From: Diospyros lotus
Taxonomy: Eukaryota > Streptophyta > Magnoliopsida > Ericales > Ebenaceae
Direction of reading: 5' to 3'
Assembly (NCBI RefSeq): GCF_014633365.1
Contig: NC_068344.1
Coordinates: 4,911,327-4,975,326 of the forward strand
DNA: 64,000 nucleotides
Part shown: piece after piece, positions 13,201 through 25,200 of the stretch
Position numbering within the stretch: the stretch's first letter is position 1
How the letters are laid out: every line of letters begins with the position of its first letter
Translations under genes and position numbers: made by a program
Notes under the pieces: model-generated
What the model was told of the DNA's origin: nothing
The model's input: the letters and a program-made list of their open reading frames with translations, nothing else
Database searches by the model: none

Positions 13201-16200
13201 TGCCAAGGGCAGTGACAATTTGGTATCAAAGCTTGGTCCCAACCAAAAATTATAGGAAGTCATGGCCAGAAGGAACCCGCATGAAGAACATGGAATCTCA
13301 GATGCAATAAATCAACTTGTCCATGTTCGAAGTCTAGAGGCGAGTCGACTAGTTGGAGCTGGGGAATGGTCGTAACCATGAGGCGATCATGGCGATCGAT
13401 CATAAGCTGGAAGGCTCAATAGAAGGGTTGGAAAGAAGACTGGATGGGACTCTGGTACAAATGCGAGAAGAGATGGTGCAAATGAGGGAGGAGTTAGGAG
13501 CGCAACTTCAACAATTCATGTTGATGTTCACATGACAAAACTCGATGAGTATGGCCCCTGAATTCCCTCCTAGAGATAGAACAGAGCCTCTCTTACGAAA
13601 CAATAAAACAGTACGCTGGCCAGAAACCCCCGACATAAGAGGGGAACAAGATGAGGAGGTGGAAACGATGTCAAATAGAGGTTGTGGAGAACAAAGCCAA
13701 CGACAACAACTGGGGTTTCCCATGCCCCGAATGGAGATTCCCATCTTCAAAGGAGATAATCCTCGCTGGTGGGTAAGAAAGTGTGAAAGGATGTTCAAAT
13801 GGTATGACATTCTGGAAGGCAGAAAAGTGTCCTTAGTTGCTGCCTATTTTGACAACGTAGTGGATCCTTGGTTTCAGGGGTGGACTAGTGTGAGGGATCA
13901 TCCTACTTGGGGAGAGTTTGCTGAGAAACTATGTGAGAGGTTCAGGGAAAGAGTATGTCCGATATTGTTGAAGAGTTTAATAAACTCAGGCAAGTGGGAG
14001 AATTGAGAGCCTACTTAAAGAGATTTGAGGAGTTTAAATCTCTTATGAGCAGCCATGACCCTCATCTCTCAGAGACCTATTTCGTGTCCAGCTTCTTGAG
14101 TGGCTTAAGTGAAGATCTAAGGCCTATGGTCAAGATGATCAGGCCTCGAACAGTTGAACAAGTAGTAGAGAATGCTAGACTACAGGAGATGGTAGTTGAG
14201 GCTTTGATGAAGAAACAAAGGCAGCAAAACAAGGCTATGACAACGGGAACTTCCTACCAAGGGGGAAAGGGATTAAACCGTGATTGGGTTGGTAACAACT
14301 TAGGGGCTAGGCAGTTGGGAGTACCCCACTCAACTGGGAGATTTAATGATCAGAGGAGGCAGCTCGGTTTGTGTTTTAGGTGCGGGGATAAGTATTTCCC
14401 GGGGCATCAATGTAGGCGACAAATCCTCCTATTGGAGGGTGACCTAGGAGAGGGGATGGAAGGAGGAGAAGAAACTGAGGAGTGTGAGGAATTGGGAGAA
14501 GAAGACAATGGGGAGATCTCACTCCACGTGTTGAAAGGGGTGACCAACAACAAGATAATCAAAGTTGAGGGGAAGGTGAAGGACAAGAGTCTAATGATCT
14601 TAATAGATAGTGGAAGCACTCACAACTTCCTTGACGAAGGCACTAGTAGAAGATTGAAGTGTCCACTCTCAGACACTCAACCCTTAAGTGTGACAGTAGC
14701 TAATGGGGGTAGGGTGATCAGCAACTCAACCTGTCTGGGATTAAATTAGGAGATGCAAGGAAAAGAGTTTGAAGCTGATCTTAGGCTGTTGTAATTGGGA
14801 GAATGTGACGTGGTCCTAGGGGTTGACTGGATAAAAGGAGTAAGCCCCATCAATTTTGACTTTAATCGAATGGAGGTTTCCTTCGAAAAAGGAGGAAAAA
14901 GGATGACACTTAAAGGGGGAAGAGAAACCGAGGCCTATAGGATGATAACAAGTAAGAGTCTACATCGAGTCATTCGAAACAAATGGAGTAAGCTGAATCA
15001 ATTGTTTTCGATTGTGCCAATGGAGGAAGGGCATGAGAAGATGATGTGTGGGGAACTAACCTTGTCCATCAGCAACAATAAAAGGAAAATTGGCTAGGTA
15101 CACTCTAACTACCTTATTGATAAATTATTGGTGGAATTTGAGGACTTATTTGCTGAGCCTGATACCCTACCTCCCACCCGAAACCTAGACCATTCTATCA
15201 ACCTTAAACCCAACTCTAAACCAATGAACATCAGGGCCTACCGATATTCTCTCACTCAAAAAATAGAAATAAAAAAAAATGGTAAGAGAGATGCTAAACC
15301 AATCATTTATAAGGCCTAGCCACAGCCCTTTTGCCTCACCAGTCCTTCTAGTCAAGAAGAATGATGGTTCTTGGCGTTTTTGTGTGAACTACCGACAATT
15401 GAACGCCCTAACGATAAAAGACAAATTTCCTACACCCTTGGTAAAAGATCTAATGGATGAGCTACATAATGCCACTACTTTTTCCAAGCTAGACCTTAGA
15501 TCAGGTTATCATCAATCAAAATGAAAACTGAAGATGTCCATAAAACTACCTTTAGAACCCATCATGGATATTTTGAATTTTTGGTGATGCCCTTTGGACT
15601 CACCAATGCACCATCCACCTTCCAATCTCTCATGAACCAAATATTGAGCCCTATTTGAGAAAATTCGTATTAGTCTTCTTTAATGACATTCTTGTGTACA
15701 GTCCAACCCTTGAACAACACCTATCCCACCTGAGAACTATCCTAGAGGTCCTCAAATCTAACCAACTTTTCATCAAAAGGTCTAAGTGTTCCTTTGGCCA
15801 AGATCAGGTAGAATATTTGGGCCACATAATATTAGGAGATGGGTTAGGACGGACCCAAGGAAAGTGGAAGCCATGGTCAATTGACTCAAACCCACAAACT
15901 TAAAGGCTTTAAGGGGGTTACTTGGCCTGACCGGATATTATAGAAGATTTGTTAAGGGGTATGGAGTCATCAGCAGGCCCCTAATTGACTTGTTGAAGAA
16001 GGGGAACTTTAGGTGGGGTGAAGAGGCCTAACTAGCCTTTAAAAAGCTTAAGGAGGCAATGAGTACAATGCCAATTTTAGGGTTACCCGACTTCAGTGAA
16101 CCCTTTGTATTGGAGACTGACGCTTGTGGAGTTAGCATAGGGGCAATTCTAGTGCAGAAAGGGATGCCGTTGGCATTCTTGAGCCAAGCCTTAAGTACAA

Positions 16201-19200
16201 GGCACTTGGGGTTGAGCATCTATAAAAAAGAATTCCTAGCAGTGTTAATGGTTGTGGAGAGGTAGCGACATTATTTAGAAGGAGGTAGATTTATCATCAA
16301 AACAAATCATGAAAGTCTAAAATTTTTACTACAGCAGAAGTTACAAACTCAGTTACAAAAAAGGGGTATGGCCAAGCTAATGGGACTTGATTATTCAATT
16401 CAATATGGGCGAGGCTAGGAAAATGTAGCTGATGATGCACTATCAAGGTGTCAAGAGGAAGAGTGTGGCAGCCATTACTGAAGTGGTCCCTAAGTGGTGT
16501 CAGGAAATTGTTGATAGCTATGCCAACGATGAACAGATAAAGGAGTTACTGGAGAGGCTGGTGGTTGAGCCTAATGGGGCTGAAAATTACACTCTAACGG
16601 AAGGGATGTTGAGGTTCAAGGGAAGGATTGTCATAGGGAGCAAAGGAGACCTTAAGCAAAACATTTTACAGTCCTTGCATGACTCACCCGTGGGGGGACA
16701 TTCTGGGATCCAAGATACCTATCTCAGAGTTAAACAGTTGTTCTATTAGCCCAAGATGAAAATGGAAGTAAAAAACTTTGTGCTAGCTTGTGACATACGC
16801 AAGAGATGTAAACTAGAGAACGTGGCTTACCCCGGCCTCTTACAACCCCTACCAGTGCCTGATCGAGCTTGGGTTAGTGTGACTATGGATTTTATCGAGG
16901 GACTGCCCAAATCAGAAGGGAGAGACAGTGTTATGGTTGTGGTAGATCAGTTCACAAAGTTTGCTCAGTTCATAGGGCTGGCTCACCCTTATACAGCAAA
17001 GGAAGTTGCAAGGGTATTTATGGACAGAGTAGTATCACAACATGGGGTGCTGGGGACCATCATATCAGACCGCGATAAGGGGTTTAAAAGCCATTTTTGG
17101 CAGGAGCTAATGGGGTCTATGGGGATTAAGCTCAACATGTCAACGACCTATCATCCCCAAACGGATGGACAAACTGAAAGAGTCAACCAAGTGTTGGAAA
17201 CCTACCTAAGATGCATGTGTATCTAGCAGCCCAAGCACTGGCATAGATGGTTAGCCTTAGCACAGTGGTGGTATAATTCCACTCACCACACATCCCTAAA
17301 AATGTTCCCATTTAAGGCATTGTATGGATGCAAACCCCCATTGTTACCTGCCACAAGAGGGCATGCTACAAAAATATCAGTGGTGGAATACTTACAGCAA
17401 ATGAGGGTAGTTTTACAACAATTAAAACAGGAATTGGCATCAGCCTGGAACCGGATGAAGCAGTACGCTGATAAGAAAAGAAGTGACCGAGAATTAGAGG
17501 TGGGAGAAAAGGTGTATCTAAGACTAAGGTACCCACACTTGAAGACCATCAGTTAAGGACCGGTGTCCAAGTCCAATCTCAAGTATTTTGATCTGTTCAG
17601 CATAACAAAAAAAATAGGTAAGGTGGTTTACAGGCTTCAATTACCCGAAGGCACCCACATACATCCAGTTTTCCACGTGTTCTTGTTAAAGAGATCAACC
17701 AGAGCAAAGCCAGTTGATCCAGTTTTACCAGTACCACCTAAGGAGAAGGAAGGTCAGATGGAACCAAAAGCTATTATGGACAGAAGAATTGTGCACAATC
17801 AAGGGATTCCCCTCATCCAAGTACTAGTGAAATGGGAGCATGGAGGCACCAAGGGCAACACCTAGGAGTATCTACCAAGCCTACTTCAGCGTTTTCCAAG
17901 GGCTGCAAGCCTTCTTAGCATTTCTTGAGGACAAGAAATGTTTCTAAGGGAAGGGAAATTGTCACGGCTATGGCTATTTTAAATTTTTTGCCTTTATCTG
18001 CTGCATCCGCACCCCTGCCAATGACTATATCTACTCTCCCTATTTTGTAGGAGAGGTTATGCAATTTCAAACAATAGACAATTCTATTTCTCCTCCTATA
18101 TTCTCTCTATTCTCATCTCTGTCTTCTCTCTGTTCTTTCTCTTCTTTTCCCCTAGCTTTCTTATTTGATCCCTTGAATCTCATCGAGTCAAGGGAAGTTT
18201 ATTGTTTCTGCCAAGGGCAGTGACATCATGCTGCTCTTCATATTGCATTTAATCATGTTTTCATGGAAGGATCAAGCATATTGAAATAAACTCACTTTGT
18301 GAGAGAAAAACTGGTTTCTAATGAGATTTCTACAGCATTTGTTGGGACTATGGATCAGCTAGTTAACCTGTTTACTAAGGCTCCTCGAGGTCTGAGGATT
18401 GAATATATTTGTTCCAAACTAAGCACATATGATATGAATGCGCTTGCTTGAGGGAGAGTGTTGACAATTCACATTAGCTTGTATTAGGCCTGTTGTATAG
18501 ACTAGTTGTACCTTGTAACTGACATAGGTAGGTTGTATGTAGCAGTTACAGTGTTTTGAGATAAATACTTGTTAGCCTAGCTTAATAGATTTGATTAGTT
18601 CTTTTCCCTCCAATTTTTCTTTTCCTCTCTTCTTTTTCTATCAATTCTGTATATCATTTTTCAAATGTAACAAAGTTTGTAAAGTAGAAGATCACTGCAA
18701 TTCTCAGAACCTCAGGGGGCACCTAGCATATTTTTCCCTTTTTATAATGTAGTATGAGTAATTTGTGTGCTTGCTTATCATGAAAAGCAAACAACCTGGC
18801 AGTTTAAGTTGTGCCTTTTAAGAAGTAAATTGTTTACTCCAAAATATTTCACTTTTGCATTAAATTTTTAACATTGTAACTAGTTCAGGAAAATACTTCC
18901 AGCATGCAGATATTGTGTTCTCTGGAATACTTAAGAAGTTCTACACCAGTGTTACATGGCATTTGCATCTCCCAAAAAGTTCTTTAGCAAATTGCATGCA
19001 ATTTGGAGATATGATTAACAAAGACAGCTAACCGAAATATAACAAAGATGGTCTTCAGTGAGCTCGAAACAGAAAGCAAGAACTAAGCGGAGAGGCACAA
19101 AATGAAAATAAATAAATTCATGAACAGAACAACCAAATAAAAAGCATAAGCTTGTGTTACCTTGCTACCTTCTTTTATACTTTTATTATTAGCCTTCCAA

Positions 19201-22200
19201 TCAGCATCCTAGAAACACCGGAAATAGTCAGAAAACATAGTGCCAATATAGCAATATAGAATAAGTCATGAAGGGGAAAGTAAGCAAACCAATTTCGCTT
19301 CAACTTCAGCCAACTCTTCAGCCTCCCTAAAGAAGGGAAACAACACCAAACTTAAAGAGAAGCAAATTAAAGAAAGAAAGGCAAACTAGTTGTTCACAAA
19401 CAACAGTGAAAGAAGCAAAAGGGCAACAGATCCATTACCCTTCTCCTTTAACTGCATCCCACAATGACCATAGCCCAAACCCCAAAAACAAAAAAGTTGT
19501 TACATGATGGGTCCATTTACGAGATATCTGCAAGTCAGAATGCAGCAGAACAGTATGGTAAAATGAAGAGAAGAAAACAAGAATACAGAAATAACACAAG
19601 ACTATTTTAAACTGTCCTAAAAATTTGCCAAAAGACTAAGTCCGTCAAAAACAATTTAGAAAGCACTTGACCAGATTTTGCAGTTTTGTTGTATGGCATA
19701 AAATATAGGGTAGTAAAACACCAACATTTGCAAAATATGAGCATAATGGCAATGGGGATGTTACAATGGATCGTAACCATACAAGAAAGGATAAGATTAG
19801 AAACAAAGTTGTATATCATAAGGTTGGAAAGTGTCATATTAAAGATACAATGTTAAATACTATGAAGCTTAGGAAGAAAACTCTAGCATTTAATATGTAT
19901 TTACAACCTAATTAAACTCATAGATTATACACCTATATATACAAATACAATGGGCCATGGACTCTAATATAAGATTAACCCTAGATTATAACCATATAAC
20001 TCAACACTCCCCTTCAAGCTAGAGCATATATATCATATGCACTGAGCTTGCTACAAATATGCTCAATTCGAGGACCCCTGAGAGATTTAGTGAAGACATC
20101 TGCTAACTGGTCATTGGAATTGACAAAATCTGTGATAATACAGCCAGATAAAATCTTCTCTCGAATGAAGTTACAATCTATCTCGATATGTTTGGTCCTC
20201 TTATGAAAGACTGGATTCGAAGCAATATGTAATGCAGCTTGATTGTCGCAAATTAATCTTATCTGTGATATCTCCCCAAACTTGAGCTCCTGAAACAATT
20301 GTTTTAACCAGATAAATTCACACGTTGCCAAGGCCATAGCACGATATTCTGCTTCTGCACTCGATCTAGCAACAACCTCCTGTTTTTTACTTTTCCAAGA
20401 TACTAGGTTTCCTCCAACTAGAATACAATATCCTAAAGTAAACCGTCTATCAGAGGGAGAACCAACCCAATCAGCATCAGAATATCCAACTACTTGAGTA
20501 TGACCTCTGTCCTCATACAATAGTCCTCTACCTGGAGCTCCCTTAATATACCTGAGAATCCGGACTACCGCATCCCAGCGGCTATCGCAAGGAGACTGCA
20601 AAAACTAACTGATAACACTAACTAAGAAAGAAATATCTAGACGAGTAATAGTGAGATAATTAAGTTTTCCAACTAACCTACGGTATCTTCCAGGATCAAC
20701 AAGAGACTCCCCCTGTCCTGATAAGAGCTTTATATTAGGGTCCATAGGAAAATCTATAGGTTTACAATCAAGCATCCTAGTTTCTTCCAAAATGTCTAAC
20801 ACATACTTTCGTTGAAAGATAACAATACCAAAACTGGATTGAGCAACTTCTATCCCAAGAAAGTATTTAAATAACCCCAAGTCCTTAGTCTGAAAATGAT
20901 GGAAAAGATGTTTCTTCAACTGAACAATACCATCCTGATTATCACCTGTAATAACAATATCATCCACATAAACAACCAAGTATATACACCTCCCCTGTGA
21001 TGTGAGTTTATAAAAAATCGAATGATCAGACTCACTACGAGTCATACCAAAGTCTTGAATGACAGCACTGAAACGACCAAACCAAGCTCGAGGAGACTAC
21101 TTCAACCCATATAGTGAGCAACAGAGTTTACAAACCTGCCCAGCCTCCCCCTGAGCAACAAACCCAGGAGGTTGCTCCATATAAATCTCCTCTTGAAGCT
21201 CACCATGTGAGAAGGCATTTTTAATGTCTAGCTGATATAATGGCTAGTGGTGCATAGCTGCTATAGAGAGAAACAAACGCAAAGAAGACATCTTAGCAGC
21301 AGGGGAAAAAGTGTCACCATAGTCAAGACCATAAACCTGAGTATACCCCTTGGCAACCAAACGGGCCTTAAGGGGATCAACCTGCCCATCAGGACACACC
21401 TTGACAGTATAGATCCACCAACAACCAACAAGAGATTTCCCGGGGGGTAAAGGAACCAAATCCCAAGTACCATTGGAATGCAAAGTAGTCATCTCATCCA
21501 CCATTGCTTGTCGCCACCCCGGATCAGAAAGTGTCTCACTAACAGTCTTAGGTACTGAAACAAAGGATAAGGAAGACACAAAAATGAGACGAGAGAACAA
21601 ATAGCTAATGTCACAGAAGGTAAAGAAATAGAATTAGTAAAATGAGAGAACAAATTACCAGAGATATGGTTAGATGCACCTGAATCCAGGACCCATGGTC
21701 CTAAAAAGGACGACTGAGCGAGACAGGCACTGGAATCACCAGAGTGGGTGACAGAAGCAACTGTGGATGAGGATTGTTAGGACGTCTTATATTTGAGATA
21801 CTCATCATAGTCAGCCCCAATGAGAAGGACAGATTGTGGTGGATGACCATCAAAGGACTCAGATTGAGAACCATCAGCATGAGCAACATTAACACGAGGA
21901 GGGTGGCCATGCAACTTATAACACTGTTCCTTAGTATGTCCCCACTTGTGACAGTAGTTACACTTGGGGCATTTGCCCCAATTATCACGATCTCCTCCCT
22001 GTTCGTCACTACTTTGAACTTGTGAAGCCATAACTGAATGATCACCTGCACAAGATGAAGGTACTGTAGGAACAGATGAAACCCGTAGAAGACAAGAATA
22101 CACTTCATCCATAGTAGGTACAGTAGGACTAGCAAGAATCTAATCACGAACAGGAGCAAGTTCAGGACCAATGGCAGCAAGAGTACACACCATGAAGAAT

Positions 22201-25200
22201 TTATCTTGCTGAGCTAGATCCTCTGCAGCAATCTTACCAGCAGGTAACAAGGAGTTAAATTCAGCTTTAATAGAGGCCATCCGACCAAGAAAATCAAGAA
22301 GACTCAGACCCTGCAGTTGTAAACTAAGCAAATTAGACACCATTGAATACAGACATTGAATGTCATTAGTGTATAGCGCTTTGGCCTGAGCCCACAACTC
22401 ACAGCACGTGGTGTAGTTAGTATAGATCGGATGAAGAGAATGATCAATTGACTACCATAAGAGACTGCACAATAGAGCATCAGCTCTCTGCCACTCAGTT
22501 TTAGCTGTGGTCACATTCTCGGCCTTGGTAGTTAGATGATCCTGTAAACCTTGACCCATACACTATAGTTCAACCGCCTTGGACCAAGAGATATAATTGG
22601 AACTGCCTATCAACTTCTCAGTAGCAATGGCTGGAGAGGGAGACAAAATACCAGAGAATGAGCCAGATTTATTGGTACCAGCCATGTTGGACAGAAGGGA
22701 GCTCTACAAGATCAACAGATCTGAAACAAAAGGGGTTAAAAATAGCCAAATAAAGAGGCTGGATGATCCTACACAGAGAATGAGGCGCGCTGGATACGGG
22801 AGACAGCAGATGCCCGTGACCGGCGGCAACGGAAGGCAGCGGATGGCGACGAAATCACCTAGACTGGATGAACTGAAGGAGGCAAGTCCAATGGTGAAGA
22901 CAGCGTCGTGATCGAAGTACTAGAGAGAGAGATCGAAGCCAAAACAAGTCTCTGAACAGTGCGAGAGAGGCGGCGCGTGGCGGAGGCAACGGCGACGATC
23001 CTCCGGGGGTCAACTAGCCTCTGGCCGACGAACGCAACGATGGTGGCGATGTGCGTGATCCATAGTTCTGAAAGGCGCGAGGTGCAGCGAGGCGCAAAGG
23101 GTCCTGGAGCCTGAGGCGTGAGGCGCACGAGGCGAGGTGCGCCTTTGCGAAGCGAGGCGCACCTTTTAGAAAAAAAACTAAAAATCTTGTAAAATCATAA
23201 AAAACTATCAAATTATCAATAATAACACATGCATATCATTAATGTTTCATTATCTTCAAATTCTAAACTAACAACATCAAAGTTAATTCATTCATCATAC
23301 AATTTCTAAACTAGAAACATCATCAAAGTTCAAACTTAAAGTCTCAAACTCAAACAAGTACCAACCATCGTGCAAAGTTCTAAACAAACATATAAACACT
23401 ACAAGTCCACAATCAATAAAGAAGTTTTAATCATCATCATCATCATACCCTTCACCAAATTGAAAATCATCATCTTACGGTGCCATATTTTGCTCATCCC
23501 TGATTCCCTGTTATTTTTCTTCTTTTGCATGTACTCTCCAATCTCTTGTTTTATTGATGGAGGACATTTTGGAATAGCTTTAGTATTCTCCACAATCAAT
23601 AAACACTACAAGTCCACAATCAAGAAAATGCTTTCATTTTGAAAAATGCTATTTTTCTAGGTCTGGAAGATTAGCGCATTTTTTCTAAGTCTGGAAGATT
23701 AGGGCATTATAAGGAGACATATAAGAAAATGTTTTCATTTTGAAAAACTAACTCCCGGTATTTTGATAGTTAATATTCATTGTTGTTAAAATGATTTTTA
23801 ATGAATTTTTCAAGAAATAGTAGGTATGTATTTTGGGGGTGGTAAAATCGCTAAATCCTGAATTTGTACTAAAATCAAAATTCTATTTTCTTATTGTTAT
23901 GGATTTTGATTTTTTAGATATTTTTATTGAATCCAAATGGGGGGTACTTTCTTATTTACATTTATGTATTAAAGTAAATGGAAGGTAAAATATAAATAAA
24001 AGAAAATGTGGACATTTACTTAAACTAAAGAAATGTAAATAAGTAGTGATGTATACATGCTGAAACTGAGAAGAGGGGATGCTGGAGAGGAGAGAAAAAA
24101 GTGATGCAGGCAGGATGCAGGCGCAATTTTCATGAGGCGCGCCTAGGCGCGCCTCAGCGCCTCACCTTGCAAGGCGCGCGCCTTGCAGAAACCGCCTCGC
24201 CTCAGCCCAGGCAAGGCGCCAAACTGGCGCCTTAAGGCGCCTTGCGCCTAGGCGCGCGCCTTGCGCCTAGGTGCGCGCCTAGGCGCGCCTTTAATAACTA
24301 TGGCGTGATCGGCCACCGGACAGTGAAGACCCGCTGCAATCCAGTAGCGCAAGCACGGTGGTGGCGGTGTGCGCGAGCGGCGATGACGGTGGCACGGCAG
24401 GCTGCGACGGTCGGTGGCGACGCAACCAACAGTGGTCGTCGTTGATGTGGGCAGTGGCAGTGGCGGCTAGGGTTTGTATAGTGGCTACTAGGGTTTGTAT
24501 TTTGGCTCTGATACCATGTGAAGCTTAGGAAGAAAACCCTAACTTTTAATATGTATTTACAACCTAATTAAACTCATAGATTATACACCTATATATACAA
24601 ATACAATGGGCTATGGGCTCTAATATAAGATTAACCCTAGATTATAACCATATAACTCAACAAATACAATTAAAATGGTTGGTCATGTGAAAAAGAAGAC
24701 CAATAAATGCTCTTGTCAGAATTTAGCAAAAGAAACAAAGGAAGACCAAGAAAAACTTGGTGAGAAACTCTTAGGCATGATATGTGTTATAAAAGCCTTA
24801 CCAAAGATATGGTCATAGATAGCAATAATAGGAGAACTATAATCCATGTAACCAACCTCACCTAGAGAGATCAAGGCTTGATATGTCGTTGTACATATAT
24901 CATGTGTGATCCAAGCTAGCAGTTTTATTTCATGATAGCAATTAGACACTATAATATGTACAGATTCAGAATGCTATCATTTTATATAAAGCATTAACAA
25001 ACCAACCTTAAAGTTATTTATCCAAATTGATGGTGATAGGTTCTGTTAACAAAATACTGGTGGTCTAACCATAACTAGCAACGGCTATGTCTAAACCAAT
25101 AAATCAGGCCAACTTCATAAGATCCAATAGAAACAGACCCACAAATTACTTCTATTTTAGAATCTCTATAATAAACAATCAAAGGTTGAGAATCATCAAA

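Larger units (their letters stand above)
12795..18225 (+). mobile_element. Ty3/gypsy (chromovirus-like) retrotransposon 'Gypsy-1' nested in Copia-1
   Basis: 5' LTR 12795-13217 (423 bp) and 3' LTR 17960-18225 (266 bp), both TGTCAC..GTGACA, flanked by the 5-bp duplication TCATG (12790-12794 and 18226-18230). Primer-binding sequence TTGGTATCAAAGC follows the 5' LTR and a purine tract GGGAAGGGAAAT precedes the 3' LTR. Removing element and duplication restores the Copia-1 RNase H codons. The 3' LTR has lost about 157 bp relative to the 5' LTR. Domain order gag-PR-RT-RNaseH-IN plus a C-terminal chromodomain-like stretch places it among plant chromoviruses. Confidence 0.92.
8652..18452 (+). pseudogene. 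Copia-1 gag-pol, degenerate and interrupted
   Basis: The frame opens at 8652 ([17 protein letters not shown]), the usual copia gag N-terminus, and soon meets stops and frameshifts. Integrase-derived sequence occupies about 9950-11300 (for example LINQMPSTI near 10878). The reverse transcriptase is best preserved at 12002-12712, with [20 protein letters not shown] and the RNase H motifs [10 protein letters not shown] and [11 protein letters not shown]. The C-terminus resumes after the gypsy insertion at 18231 (AALHIA...) and ends [14 protein letters not shown] at 18452. Domain order PR-IN-RT-RNaseH is the copia order. It cannot make a functional polyprotein. Confidence 0.85.
7900..18663 (+). 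mobile_element. Ty1/copia LTR retrotransposon 'Copia-1', with nested insertions
   Basis: LTRs of 207 bp (7900-8106) and 205 bp (18459-18663), flanked by the perfect 5-bp duplication AATGT (7895-7899 and 18664-18668). The primer-binding site TGGTATCAAAGCC begins at 8107, typical for initiator tRNA-Met priming, and a purine-rich GAGGGAGAG precedes the 3' LTR. The gag-pol frame is broken many times. A solo LTR (10267-10587) and a whole gypsy element (12795-18225) were inserted later. Without these the element would be about 5 kb, a normal copia length. The LTRs differ at roughly two dozen positions, so it is old. It lies antisense to the host gene in intron 7. Confidence 0.92.
19861..24662 (-). 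mobile_element. Ty1/copia retrotransposon 'Copia-2' (integrase-deleted)
   Basis: Two 146-bp LTRs (19861-20006 and 24517-24662) with about six differences, flanked by AATAC duplications (19856-19860 and 24663-24667). On the minus strand the right copy is the 5' LTR: it ends CTTCACA and is followed by the primer-binding site TGGTATCAGAGCC. The purine tract GCTTGAAGGGGAG precedes the 3' LTR. The internal region goes from a protease-like fragment straight into RT, so integrase is missing. A non-autonomous hAT (23061-24302) lies in its untranslated leader. It sits in intron 4 of the GDT1-like gene, in the same orientation as the gene. Confidence 0.92.
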
